From: Saturnia japonica
Lineage: Eukaryota > Arthropoda > Insecta > Lepidoptera > Saturniidae
Direction of reading: 5' to 3'
NCBI GenBank assembly: GCA_033032175.1
Contig: CM065318.1
Span: 2,170,001-2,234,000 of the forward strand
DNA length: 64,000 nt
Both the position numbers and the translations under genes were made by a program. Positions 36,401 through 48,500 of this stretch are shown here, piece after piece; within the stretch, counting starts at the first letter, position 1, and the number at the start of each line of letters is the position of its first letter. The notes under the pieces are model-generated. The model had not been told where the DNA came from and ran no database searches. It saw only the letters and a program-made list of their open reading frames with translations.

Positions 36401-36825
36401 AATAAAAATAGCTGTTTTTGTACGAAGTCCACGTACATTTTGATAAAATATAGTGATCATTTTACATGAGGGTATTTAAGTAACAATTTAGTTGAAATAC
36501 TGAGCAAAAATAGTATTAACGAGGCTGTAAAAAAAAGGGTAGTAGAAAAAATAATAATAAAAATAAATATAAGCTGGCCGTGCCAAGACGATAAGCGAAC
36601 AAAGGTGAAAGTGACCATAAAAAGTGCATAATAGCACGGATCATTATACCAGCGATGTTCAAACTTTTCAAGTTAGCATCAGTACAACAAAATATAACTA
36701 CATTGTGTGATAGATCTAATATTGTGCGAAAGCATATGTATAGTATAGTTGTACAGCTGTAAACATGACTACATGTGCTACAGAAATATATAATATAATA
36801 CAATAGTTTTAGTGCAGTATTTTCT

Positions 36826-37700
36826 TTAGGTCTGTTTCCGATTTGATGGCATAAACGGTGAATTGGAGTTTTTTCTTAGAAAAATTTTGCATCCCTTTAC
36901 CCAGACAAACGCAAAACCACGTTCTTTCGCCAACGATTTGGTTTTGTTGAGCAGGATCTTATTATCGTAGGTTAGGTGATAATTTATATAATCTCTGTGT
37001 TCCCCTTGAAGTCCGAGATCCTTGGGAGTAATAGATTTACACTTTTTCGCTGCAGCCACAAAGTCATCTTTCAGGTATCGGTTGTGCACCGAAACAATTA
37101 TAGACTTATGGTCACTGTTGCTACGCATAGGTACTCTTAAGAGGTAGTTAATCTGGTCTTTGGAGATTTTTATTCCAATATGATCACCGACTTTGGAGAT
37201 TACAGAAAATAAATTTTCTGAATTAGTTATAGGAACGCCTTTAACCTCTATATTATTTAGCCTAGATCTTTGGTCACCCTCGCGTAATGCACATTCTAAT
37301 TGCTCAACACGTTGCTGGAGTTGTGTGACCTGTTCTTTACTATTACTGAGAGAATGAATTTCTCGCTCAAATTCGCAAACCTTATTTAAGAGTGTTTCAA
37401 ATGCACCATGGATAAAATCCATTGATAATTTCACATCAGAGATCTCCGATTTCAATGATTTCAGTTCTGCAAGCTCCTGTTGAATTGACTTCACATCCTG
37501 GATCAAGGTCGGCAGTGATGACATTTGGGTTGACAAACTTTTTAGTTCAAGAAGAATTTGGTCAACATCAGCAGCAGAGGTGTGGGTGCTTTATTGGACC
37601 CTACGATAGTAGCGGTAGGATTACCTGAGATTTTGCAGGAGTTGCATGTCCAAATAGCTTTCCTGTCACCAAGTCTCGATGTCGAACATAATATGATGAA
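36826..37700 (-). mobile_element. Second long LINE, ORF1: zinc-finger remnant, coiled coil, FP-like domain
   Basis: The open frame 37536-36826 has a coiled coil (QQELAELKSLKSEISDVK, VTQLQQRVEQLECALRE) followed by the RSRLNNIEVKGVPITNSENL block and a C-terminal domain of the type shared by insect LINE ORF1 proteins and the baculovirus FP protein family (Baculo_FP). Upstream, out of frame at about 37660-37640, a WTCNSCK piece suggests the PHD-like finger often found at the N-terminus of this ORF1 type. So ORF1 is longer than the open frame and has lost its N-terminal reading frame. It would bind the LINE RNA. Confidence 0.75.
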
Positions 37701-37881
37701 ATATAATTGTGTTTGATTTACGAATATTATTTAGATTTTTGATTCACTAGCACTGTAATACACAACACAGTAATGTTTTTCTTGTCACTTGAACAATTGC
37801 AATTATATAAGTTTTGCGTCGAAAAGATTAATTTTAATACAGTTTAAACAATATTTAACGCAGAGCGATCAGAACACGGTG

Positions 37882-38310
37882 CTACCGTCTACCGTATTGA
37901 AAAGATATTACTTGATGATAGTGTTTCCCTTTGACAGTTTCAAGAATCATTTTTCTCAAATCTTCTAGGGTTATACCTGGATTAGTTTTTATGTTTAAAG
38001 AAGAGACGATTTCTAATAATTCTTGTTTAGGAATTGGTTGTATCCACCCAGTTTGACCCTGATTTATGGCTTCTGTATATTTTTCCATTTACCTCCTTAT
38101 TTTGAAATGTCTTGATTTTTATACTAATTTCGTACGGTCCTTTAGATCCTCGTCGCCAGTTGTTAGATATCTAGAGGTATATGTGTGTAATTAATTGATA
38201 CACGACTATAAACACAACCTTCAGTTTATTAGATGCAATACAAAAAGGGAATACAATATGATGCAACTACTGTGTTTAACATATACCACAAAAACGAAGT
38301 GTCATCACTG
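37882..38310 (-). mobile_element. LTR-retrotransposon 5' relic (primer-binding region plus gag start)
   Basis: On the minus strand the sequence AACTGGCGACGAGGATCTAA (about 38160-38141) resembles the primer-binding area that follows the 5' LTR of many gypsy elements. About 50 bp later a frame starts at 38088: KYTEAINQGQTGWIQPIPKQ, then a SAP-like LRKMILET segment, typical of retrotransposon gag N-termini; it stops at 37882. The part upstream of 38165 (to about 38310) may be the end of an LTR. The rest of the element is missing. Confidence 0.5.
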
Positions 38311-38850
38311 TGTTGCCAACCTTCTGTGCCATAGATACTACAATTTTACAGCGAGGATATGAGTTTTCTGTTTTGTCTGGAGGTCTGGTGTGGAGCGGCG
38401 CGATGTTTTGGAGGTGGACATGCACCGACATGTCCGCTCTTCGGAACATGTTTTTAGTAAGGCTGTTTACGAAGTCGTCCAGGCTTTCTATCCACAGATT
38501 GCGGTGAATGGTCGAGTTCCTCACGTAACGTGGGGCCCCGACTATGATTCTGAGCGTCTGATTCTGCTAGGCTCGTAATCGGCGCTTCAAATATTCTGCT
38601 GCGCAACCGAACCATGCAGGGGTGGCGTACGTGAGGCGCGATCTCACGTAGTACTTGTATAAACCTAGTCTTGTGCGGAGCGGCAATCTCGAGTCGAGCA
38701 CTGGACGTAGCATTCTCCTCGCAAAGCCGGCTTTCGCTACTACGCTTTCTACATGCTTCCTGTGAACTAACGTTCGGGCCATCCACCCGCTTATATAGGT
38801 AAAATGAGGGCATAATTTGGAATAAACCAGTTTAGAATAATTGAGAAGCA
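38276..38850 (-). mobile_element. Jockey-type LINE fragment (RT C-terminal)
   Basis: Frames at 38851-38567 and 38524-38276 make up one Jockey-like C-terminus: FARRMLRPVLDSRLPLRTRL, YYVRSRLTYATPAWFGCAAE, then after a frame change NSTIHRNLWIESLDDFVNSL and MFRRADMSVHVHLQNIAP. The two parts are joined by at least one frameshift near 38560. No other part of the element is present. Confidence 0.8.
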
Positions 38851-38859
38851 ATAAATCTT

Positions 38860-39925
38860 TTAAAGTGTCGCCCGTGAGGCGGCAAACCTCAAAGAATTTG
38901 ATCGAGCAAGCCGAGTAGCGGCAAATATCAAAGGATTTGATTTGATGTACCTAATGTAATATGTTTTTAATTGGGGATTTTTTTTCTTTATTATTTTCGC
39001 TGCACCGCACACTGTCCGTGTTTAAGGACAGTCTATGATTGACTACCGTCGCCGCGAGTCGATTTACTTCGAATCTGTATTACATTATCTCGCTTGTTGG
39101 AGTTGTGCACGCTGCACGACATCCAGCTGGTCCACTGCTAACTGCTATCGAAGAGGCAAACCTAAAGAATAGGCCGAGAAGAAGCGCTGCCAGGCTGAAG
39201 ATCCAGAAGTACACAAATAAAAGTGATCGTATAATAAGCGGTGCAGCTTATCTCGAATCGTATTGATACGATGACTTGATTAAGTAAAATATAATAAATA
39301 CCATATTTAAAAAAAAATAAGATCATTTACTCGGTTACGTATTTAGTAAAACCTGGTTGGATTAATCAATTCTTAAAACTTATTGTTGAATAAAAAAATA
39401 ATTTGGCGAACGAGTATATTTAGTAAACCCGCTAGTTGAATGAAGAGTCAAGAAATTCGATAGTACGGTGACCTAATTAGAATAATTGCTGTCGACAATG
39501 AGGATGTCGATAAATTTCAACGTAGTTTTAAATTTAACACTTAAATCTCGGTTATAGTTATATAGAACTAATAATAACTAACTAACCACTAGGCCGAGAA
39601 TCAATAGAATTTTAATTATTTGATTTTTTTAAAGTACTAGTGACAATAAATTCCTATAACATAGGTACACTATCTGGGCATAAACTTTCATTAAAATCAG
39701 TCAAGCTGTTTTTAATTTAAATTCGGATATAGGGATATATAACAAAACAATTTTTCATGTCGTATTCGTGATATATATCTATTTTATATATGAAATTTCC
39801 ATCGAGAAATAAAAAATAAATGCATGTACAGGCAGTATATAGTACTGTCAATAAATATGTAATGTGTCAATAGTTAATAACACGAATAAATAAAATATAC
39901 GTCACTATCACCGAAACTCTTTACT
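38860..39925. other. No gene recognised; one basic ORF of unknown nature
   Basis: The + frame 39039-39266 includes HPAGPLLTAIEEANLKNRPR followed by a basic stretch. I do not recognise it. Otherwise the interval is AT-rich. Confidence 0.3.
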
Positions 39926-39928
39926 TAC

Positions 39929-40681
39929 CTCGACTTTATTCATTAAATTACTGACTCTAAAGGCTCAATGTATGAGAGCGCATCCCTGCAGTGGTTCATA
40001 GAACTCCAACATTTTTTTACCAACATCAAATTTTGAGATAAAAACTTTAACGAGTTCCTTTTTTCCTCTCTAATGCCTTCGATCCCGGGCTTTATTAAAT
40101 TGTACCAACATTCTTTACTTGATCTTCATCCATAGTCCACTCAAACGCAAGTTCTTTGACCAAGTCCTTGAATTCTTCAGGTTCCGCGATCCCGTATGCG
40201 AACGATAATGCGTGCAGCTTAGCCATTTCTTCCACGGCTGTGGCTGCATATTCCCAATCTATAGACTTGAACCTATCATAAACGGTGTATCCTTGCGAAG
40301 TTAAATCTTCCAGGATCATTATTACTTCCATCACTTTAGTGCTGCTGCCGTAATATTTTGAATTATTAATTATATTCATCAGGAACGTTATTTATTATTT
40401 CCAATTTTTGATACTTCTTTAACAGTTGCGTGTAAGCTGTGTTCTACCTCGTAAAAACGCATCGGTACCGCGGTGCGCATTTTGTCACCAAGGGCTGCAA
40501 CTTTAGCGAATAAATTCACATAATCTTTATTATACAATGTAATTTTGATACTATACAATACCGTAGTAAAATTTCCTACATCACTACACACTAATTTCAC
40601 GTTGATATCAGGGTTAATCAAGTTTAAGTCAATGACGATTTTTTCTAAATAATCTTGTAATACTTGTTCAGCGTCCGCCAT
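39929..40681 (-). pseudogene. Ecdysteroid-kinase-like (EcKinase/CHK family) pseudogene fragment
   Basis: The minus strand starts with MADAEQVLQDYLEKIVIDLN and, at residues about 60-90, LFAKVAALGDK and AVPMRFYEVEHSL, the N-lobe pattern of insect EcKinase-like proteins. After a frame break at about 40380 it goes on with KYYGSSTKVMEVIMILEDL, QGYTVYDRFKSIDWEYAAT and EEMAKLHALSFAYGI, then further breaks lead to ISKFDVGKKMLEFYEPLQGC and ALIH, stop, AFRVSNLMNKVE. The family's HGDxxxxN catalytic block is thus destroyed (stop in place of G, A in place of D). A good donor (GAGGTAAGT) follows at 39928. The C-lobe was not found. Such kinases phosphorylate ecdysteroids or xenobiotics; this copy is dead. 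Confidence 0.78.
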
Positions 40682-40859
40682 GTTTTGTATAATTCTGACG
40701 ACTGCGTCTTGGACGATAATATAGTATCTTAACGGCCTAATAATATTATAAGTGAATGAACATATAATATTATAGATACCTAATTTAGTTATAACTGGCT
40801 GATTACCGAGACTTCGTTCATATGAAAGTGTTTTAAATAAACTCTAAGCAAACTTGACT

Positions 40860-41215
40860 GTACTGTCTCTGATCATAAGCACAGTACAATTCTAACACAA
40901 CGGCGACCACCACCAGGTCGGCAATCATAAATAATTCTTAATGTTACGCTTAAAGGACCTGAAGTCGTAAGATAGAAGAAACATATTGGCTGGAAGATGG
41001 TTCCACAGTTTCACGGTACGACAATGATAAAACGATAACTTCTTGGTTCGTTCCGTGACGGAGGTTACTGTAAAACTTTGACTCTGAAGCCCAGTGCGCG
41101 TGATTCTGCAGTGGAAAGGAGAAGAGGGAATTAAATTAAATAGCTCTTCAGAATACTCACTATTATTACAAGACTGTAGAATATGCCCAACGAGGCAATG
41201 TGCTTCACAGGAACT
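40860..41215 (-). mobile_element. Truncated LINE 3' end, family A copy 3
   Basis: On the minus strand the sequence shows the family landmarks: the CATTGCCTCG stretch near 41200, ACGGAACGAACCAAGAAGTT, the TACCGTGAAACTGTGGAACC block, AGGTCCTTTAAGCG and a 3' UTR ending with ACTGTGCTTATGATCAGAGA. No frame is intact. Confidence 0.7.
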
Positions 41216-41249
41216 ACATATCTTATTTTGATTAATACTACTGTTTTTC

Positions 41250-42300
41250 TATTTTTTATTGTGATCATTATTGGTTAATTCCTATAATAAAACATAATGA
41301 TATATAGCCTTCCTAAGGCTTATTTCTATATTAATTACTACTACATACAAATCCGTTTAATAGTTTTCAGTGATGTGTTTTCTTGCACGAAAATTTTATC
41401 ATTTCAATTTATACTAATTACCGCCTACTACTTATTTTACGTTAGTTACATTATAAAATTTAATAAGTATAATAAATAACCTATATCATTTAAGGATAAA
41501 GTATCTTCTTAATAGTAAAATATCGGATCAGTAGTTTTGGAGATTAGATTTTACAAACATAGAAACTTTACCTCTTTATAATGGTAATATATGGATAGAT
41601 AGATATATGAATTGTCCGTATATACAATTATAATTGCAATGATTATTTACTTATTGTTATAAGTTGAACGAAAATAGTTCTTCTTATATTATTGTAATAA
41701 ATATAATGTACAGCTCGTTTAAAAAAAAAATCATACACTATTTATCATAAATTATTTCAAGCAGAGCATGTTCAGTAGTGATAAGTTAAGACGATAGAAA
41801 AAATAAACATAATCGTAATAAATCATATTTTATACTTATTCATCCAAAGGGTGGACAAGTCTCTAAAACAAATTAATCGTCATCATCACCAGCCTTTGAC
41901 CATTTTCACTGCTGGACTTAGGCTTCTCCCAAGGTACGTCATCATTTGCCGAAGGCAAAACAAATTCAAATATTTCTAAATCAAAAGCTGATGAAAGATT
42001 TCTGACCTTTATCCATATTAATTGCCCTTTATTTTTACGGTGAGGTCTATCTCCCGAATACACTATGTAATTCTTCCAAGATTGATACCAAATATATTGA
42101 AAATTAGTTGAATGTGTACACACATACAAAGTATTTCGCTGTTAAAAAGGCATCGGATCAATATAATAATACTTTGAGCGCTATTTAATCACATATAGTG
42201 GTAAGGATAAAGATTAATAAAAGTGTTTCATATTCAAATGTATCACAACAAAGTTGCATTAAAATTGACTATGCTTTTGAATTGAATCATACTTTCGATT
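41250..42300. other. No gene recognised
   Basis: The minus frame 42129-41863 has no known domain. Its last part (41879-41945) resembles a LINE 3' end of the kind seen at 1503 and 46985 (CATCATCACCAGCC, CACTGCTGGACTTAGGC). Confidence 0.35.
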
Positions 42301-42560
42301 TTAAACATTCTGTAAATGATAATAATAAACATTAAACCCAAATCTCTGCAGCTGATATACGTTTAAAGTAGGATAAACGAAAAAGGCCAAATAACACAAG
42401 CCTGTAAATTTCCACATTTCAAAGATTTGCACAAAGCGATGCCCCTCTTCAATGCAAACGGCTATGGAGTGAAATTTACTTCCGTCTTCCAGTCTACATA
42501 GAACTTTAAGAAGCTCTTTCTTCAAACGAAGAGTAAATATATATCTGTTGGGTCTTCACC
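42301..42560 (-). CDS. Possible exon of an unidentified membrane protein
   Basis: An open minus-strand segment runs from an acceptor-like CCAACAG (about 42554) to 42301. It reads LRLKKELLKVLCRLEDGSKF, IAVCIEEGHRFVQIFEMWKF and then a hydrophobic helix TGLCYLAFFVYPTLNVYQ. Composition looks like real protein (mixed charged segment then a membrane helix) and might be a piece of an insect chemoreceptor of the Or or Gr type, but I cannot show homology. No other exon was identified. Confidence 0.3.
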
Positions 42561-42795
42561 TACTATCAAACGAATACAACGGTTTGCCTGTAACACACTA
42601 AAACACTGAAAAATCTATAGATCTGTTATTTGATACTACAATTACATTGCTCAAACGTTCATCTTTTGTCAAGATGTGTTTGTTACAGGGGTCATAGCCA
42701 AGTTCCCTTTCTACAGTCATTAACGCTAACAGAAAACGAAAAAATGTATCATATCTCAATGTTAAACGTGTTAACGATCTTGCTCATTGCTATGC

Positions 42796-43450
42796 AGATG
42801 GCAGCACATTGCCTCGCTGAGCGTGTTCCATTGTCTGTATCATGGTGACTGCTCTGAAGAGTTGTTTAATTTAATTACCTCCTATCCTTTTTTATACTAC
42901 AAAGATGGCAAACGAGCGTACGGCCCGCTTGTTGTTAAGCGGCTACTGTAGCTGATGGACGCTTTAATACCGTTGGTATCACTAGCATGTTTCCGAACTT
43001 CAACCTGCCTACAACCTTAACTCAAACCCTACTCGCCGCAAGAACACAACACAAGGTTGCGCAGGTCCAGTCGGGTTGCGCAAAGTAGAGAGTTATAAGT
43101 CTTCAAAGAAATTTGTCTGTGCCCTATCTCTCTTCTTTGTACAACAGAACCACATGCACTGGGCTTCGGAGTCACAGTTTTACGGTAACCTCCAACTCGG
43201 CACGTAATAAAAAGTTCCTTGTCTATGTCTGATCTTTGTCGTACCGTGAAGATGAAGGACCATCTACCTGCCAGTGTTTTCTCTCCTTACGAAATCGGGT
43301 CCATCAAGAGTAACGTGAAGAGATATTTATGCAGGTCAGCATGACAGCGACGAACGCCGATAGATTGCAGGTCTCTTGGTATTCGCTGCTATGTTAGGAT
43401 TCTACTGTGCTTACCATCAGGAACATTGCCAGCAATTTACCGAGCTAGTA
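42796..43450 (+). mobile_element. Truncated LINE 3' end, family A copy 4, split by a nested repeat
   Basis: The left half (42800-42888) matches family A (ACATTGCCTCGCTGAGCGTG, then GACTGCTCTGAAGAGTTGTT). The right half resumes at about 43146 (CAGAACCACATGCACTGGGC, CTTCGGAGTCACAG) and runs to the 3' UTR (GTGCTTACCATCAGGAACAT) near 43440. The interval 42890-43140 is a separate insertion. All frames are broken. Confidence 0.75.
42890..43140 (+). mobile_element. SINE-like or Helitron-like short repeat nested in a LINE
   Basis: The segment begins CAAAGATGGCAAACGAGCGT and GGCCCGCTTGTTGTTAAGCG, a pattern I associate with a common lepidopteran short repeat, then AACCCTACTCGCCGCAAGAA, and ends with AAGAAATTTGTCTGTGCCC near 43125. 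Its second half is also present at about 47140-47270. The class is uncertain. Confidence 0.6.
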
Positions 43451-43959
43451 TAAGTAAAGTTTACGATTATGGTAGCTAACCTGGCTAGGCCACACATTTA
43501 ATTCCAATTTAACTCTAATTAAAACTCTGTATGAGTTAAACCTGCGGACAATATAAAGGTATGACTGGCCCTGAATGGTTTATTCAACCACTATGACTAG
43601 TTTATAAAAGAAAAGACGCGGCGCGACGCTTTTTTGAAGAAATTTAAGTCAAAAAACATAAGTAAGTCAAAAATAATAATTTGCTAATAATATAATACTT
43701 ATTTTTAAACACAATGTAAGAGAAGTCGCAACCATCGAATTTTATATAAAGGCACAAATTTATAATGTTATTATTTTATATAAGATGCTTTAAATAGTAA
43801 TATTAATTTTAAATGTTTTAAATATAAACATATTTAGTTTTAAAACGTGAATCTATTACTGATCAATTTAATAAATATCATTTAAGATTATTCTTGTATA
43901 TTTCATTATGAAAATACATTCCTGCGGAAAAGATAATTTACTTTTCTATATCATTATCA

Positions 43960-44800
43960 AACATTTTAATTTATTTTAGTTATTACTTTGCAATAATGCA
44001 TGTAACATTGTATCCAGATCAATAATTATTAGCTAGCTTACAATCTGATAAGAAAATAATAATGAAGTCGAGTTCCGTAGAATTTTATAATTTGTCTAAA
44101 GAACTTTTTTATTAAATTGTGCAAATGTATATTTGAACACAAGCTTACTCGGTAGTAAAAGACAGTGAAGCCGAGTATGACATCGCGTTAGCCTAAGAGA
44201 GGTTTTTAAAAGGTTTAGGAACAATTACGGTGGCGGATTTGTAAATAGGCTTGCTAGAAGATACGTGGCGGCAAAGCTTTGTCGGAGTATAGTTGAAAAA
44301 GCATTTAGTACGGACCTCGTACCATCAGAAGAAAAGCAAACATTTCAGCAATTTTTATTATGTATTTTCTCCTTTGAATTTGCAATTTTGTATTTCTGCA
44401 ACGAAACTTTCATTTCAACGGATTATAAAAAGCTTTTACTGCCTATTTTTAGTTCTGTTAGAAATATGAGCTCTAGAGATGTGGTGTTGGGGAAGGTGTT
44501 TCGCACTAGAAGCGTGGATCAAATTTCATTCCAATGTCTCGATGTTTGAGGAACTTGGTGTTAAGCAGCGTCTGTCTCAGGTAGTACAAGCCCGCAAACT
44601 TTAGTTCTTCGGGCACGTGTTGCGAGAAAGCCATGGTTTTTTAGAGCGTTTGCTTGGTCTTACAAGGAAAGATGGAAGAAGATATAAGTTGAATGCGCAG
44701 AAGAGCACTCACTATGTGGACCAATCAGATTAAGTCTGCTCTGGGCCGTCAAGTGCATGAGTGCTCAACACTAACAGCTGATCACAGCTAAACGACAGTA
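43960..44800 (+). mobile_element. Composite LINE remnant, copy 1
   Basis: It starts with a LINE 3' UTR (TTGTATCCAGATCAATAATT, TTACAATCTGATAAG at 44010-44055), then 44140-44790 a decayed RTE-like ORF2 end (CGGCAAAGCTTTGTCGGAGT, RNMSSRDVV, FFGHVLRESHGF in broken frames, WTNQIKSALGRQVHECSTLT, ADHS then stop). The open frame 44265-44549 is part of it. The same two parts in the same order recur at 62500-63260. The block lies about 770 bp upstream of the + strand Gr gene. Confidence 0.65.
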
Positions 44801-45060
44801 TTGCCAATTTGTTATGAACAGTTTGATACAAATATTAAATCATATTGTTACGGTCTGAGTAAAAATTGAAAAGTCACCATTATCGAAATTCTCTTGAATC
44901 GTCTAGAATGTGCTCGAAACATTGAGTATGTAGTCATAGATTAGAGGAAGCATTACATTTATTCACACGTACAAAACCTTATCACTCGGATTGTGTCAAC
45001 AAACAATGGTCTAAAAATAGAACGCTCCCCCTTTTAAAAACGATGACGGATGTTGTTTAC

Positions 45061-45189
45061 AACCTGTTTACAAGTTCAATTACCTATTAGAGATTTCATG
45101 ATCGTCTTATTTGAGTATATAAGTGAGCTGTATATTCCGAGCGATATAAAAGAGGAAATCTACAGAAAGAGTATAGAGGCGGAAACTGT
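45061..45189 (+). CDS. Possible small exon upstream of the Gr gene
   Basis: An open segment reading RDFMIVLFEYISELYIPSDI, KEEIYRKSIEAET ends at a strong donor (ACTGTAAGTACG, exon end about 45189). A possible acceptor is the TTTACAAG at about 45073. It does not match any part of the two Gr genes. It may be an exon of an unidentified gene or a chance frame next to a GTAAGT. Confidence 0.25.
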
Positions 45190-45568
45190 AAGTACGATAA
45201 CACTACATTTGATAAGCAGTATGTTCAGTATGTGTATGTTTTTGTATGTTAAGTAGTAATGTTTGCTCGAGTTGCTTACGTGAAAAATAATGGCATTTTA
45301 CTACCCACGGGTATAACAATATACTTGACTGCTGGACAAAAGCCCCTAAAAAAAATTGAGATTAAAAAAAAAAAAAAATAAATAAAACATATCTACATCG
45401 GGCACGTTTTTATAGCTAGGTGAAAAAAATTCCAGAAGAACACCAATAGAAGGAACCTTTTTCTTTTCTTCTACAATTAAAGTTATACTGAACCCTAACA
45501 CATTCATGAACCTATATTCATTAGCTTTCAGCCCTTCGCTTTCTAAGCACGTGAAACTGGTTTCCAAT

Positions 45569-48500
45569 ATGTTAGACAAAACAGTGTGTGGGATAAAACC
45601 TATATTGTACCTTTGTCTGCTCTTTGGATATTACCATGGTTTTCACAATTCTTACCGAGTTCGTTTGTTAGCTAAAATCTACTGTTTACTCCTGTTTGCA
45701 ATTCATACAATGATATATTATACCTTATTAAGTGTATTTCCTTGGCACATAGTATCATTTTCCTACTTTGAATATGCATCAACGGTCCTCATCTCTTTGC
45801 AGTTTAACAATAAATATATTATTGATTACTACCAGTACATGCCCTGTGTTGATGGAATACCTATTGCAAAGCAATTTATTTTCTTAAATCGAGTTATCAA
45901 TAAACTAATCCCTTCTGCTTTTATTATAGAGGCGATATTGGTCGGATACACGAATTTAAATCAGCTTGGTTCTGATAATATAAATGATTTCATCGTTTAT
46001 GTTAGTATTTCATTAGCAGCCCAATTAAGAAGATTACCAATTTTAATGGTTTTTCTGTTGTTTTACTATCGAGTGAAGTTCATGCGAGAGACATTGGAGA
46101 CAAATGGCTTTAACAACACACCGCAGCGTAGACTTCAGCCTCAGAAATATATACAGATGTACGAGATGTTAATGGACACTCTGGAGAATACGAACTTCTT
46201 GGTCAAACTAACGGTAACTAGAAATTACATTATCTATACTAGTACCTATAGTCTAAACTAATATTAATCTTATTAACCTCAAGACATTGCTTTTTGTTTT
46301 TTCTGACTTTTATTAGTACTCTAACTTCAATTGGTCCAATAGTTTATTGATTGTTATCTAATTCTTAAAAAGCTCTGTTGCTGGGCTATTACCTGTGATA
46401 GCTTTGCCCGCAGCTCCGTACGAATTTGTTACGCAGTAATTATTTACGTATTGTTTTAATTTATTTTTACGCATAGTATATAGCCCACCAATTTCAAAAT
46501 TGATTTGTTTTAGAAACGTAATTTCATGAAAATTTGTTAATTGTAAATTTTGTAGATATTTTTTTCCGATTTCTAAAAGTTTTTTTTTTGTAATATCAAA
46601 TTCGAGATCTGTGGCCTATAAAATGTAGTAGGTGACAATTGTGACAAAAAAAAACTACATGTGCAGACATAGCTAATAAATTTATTAATATACTCGTAGA
46701 CATTGAATGTTTGTCTATCAATCGTGCTCAAATAACTGGACGGATTTTGAGAAATTTAGTATAGGAATAATTTATTTCATGGATACTTTAGTGTGTTTTA
46801 TTAGTTATTATTAACAAGCTTTCGATATAGGGCATAATATTGTGTTTCGCTCTTAATTTGTTACTATTGATCATAATGGTGTTCGTAACGACCTTCTCAG
46901 TCGCAACCCTCTAAAGCCAACACTGATTATATTAGTTTGAATATAATATTATCATTGTTATGCAATACATTATTTAATATTTAAATCATTGTCATCATCA
47001 TCAGCCTTTATCTGTCCACTACTGGATATCAGCCTTCCACAAGGATCACCACTAGACCTGATCTTCTGTCCTTCGTATCCAGGCAAATTCGGCCACTCGG
47101 CGTAGGTAATCGCACTACCCAATGGAGCTCTGGAAACCCTACTCAACGCAAGAACACGACACAAGATTATTTGGTTGAAATCTTCTATATGGTGGAGGTA
47201 TTCCAACAGTCACACTGATTCAAGTAGAGAGAAATCTTCAAATAAATTTCTCTATGCCCTGCCTCTCATAAAATTAAACTGTAATCGAATTAATAACAAT
47301 ATAATTAAATTATCTCAATAACAATAAACTTAATATAAATGAAGTGTTTTAATTTTTCTTTTTAAATTTACAGGGTTCTATAATTTTCAGTTGCACAATG
47401 CTATCGCTTTTCTGTGAACTTTTCTTAATAATCAGTAATATTCAAGAAGTAAGTACCTACCTATATTGCAAAATCTATTCTTGGCCATTTAGTACGTACG
47501 TAACTGCAATTCTTCTTGAAATTTTTGTAGTAATTCATGGAATACTTTAATAGAAACGTCTATATAATCGAAGTGGTCGAGTGAAATGGCTTGTTATGGT
47601 TAATGTAGAATATATTATTTGATTAGCTATTTAAATAAATTTATTGTAATAATAATAATAATAATTTATTGGATCCATAAATCATGTTACAACAAAAACA
47701 AAATGTACGATGTTAGCTACATTAGTGAAGACTGTGTCACAGCCATTAGAGACCACTTTCAGGCAATATAACAGTAGGGTCTGCGTTCCACAATACAATG
47801 AAAAATACAACAAAAAAAATCAATTTTTTCATTAAATGAACAATATTTAGAGTTGTAGAGTATCATCATGAATGTATATGTGTGTATGTTTGTGCAAGCG
47901 AGTGTTCGTTGTTTGGATGCATGGGTGTGGTGCGAGCTCTTGTTTGTGTGTTAGAATGTGCGTATTTCAAAGAGAGAATAAAATAATCTGTAATATAGTT
48001 TAAATTTTAAGGGAAACTAATATTAAATTTTAATTATATCTTCAGTTTCCTCATAACTAAGAGTGAGAAGCTAATGAGCAATGCGTATTTTGCATTTACG
48101 GTAGGTATGTGGGAAAATGTTTAGTTCTTTGTTGACTCAGAAAATGAAATTGTCTTCTAACTACAGCGAGTCTGGAAAGATCGTTTTTACACACTCTGTC
48201 AGTTCTGCGTTTTTGATTATATGTTTTTGGATCAAAAGTTAGAGCTGAGTGTTGACGGAGAAAATCATTTAGAAGAAAAGATTGCCTAACTGTGGGAATT
48301 TGCGAAAGGTATATAATTCATTCGTAGGGAATCGTATTGGCTTACATGCCATGACTTTTAATACAGCTCTCTGGGCTCTTTCCAGTCGAAGAAAAAACTT
48401 CTTTACAGGTCCATCTCAAACCGTAATACTATAGGTTACAGTTAAATGAGTTAAGGCAAAGTATACTGTTTTAAAGATATCTGAGTCTGCATAGTTTCTT

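Noticed and set aside
36826..37536. Similarity to the baculovirus FP protein, suggesting viral DNA
   Set aside because: The coiled coil, the adjoining zinc-finger remnant and the downstream LINE ORF2 show that it is a LINE ORF1; the shared domain is known in such elements.
44265..44549. Plus frame of 94 codons as a host gene
   Set aside because: The same sequence recurs, decayed, at 62800-63030 in the second composite LINE block, so it is repeat-derived.
45506..45568. Upstream ATG as the start of the intact Gr gene
   Set aside because: The in-frame 21-codon extension has no counterpart in the minus-strand paralogue, whose start lines up with 45569.
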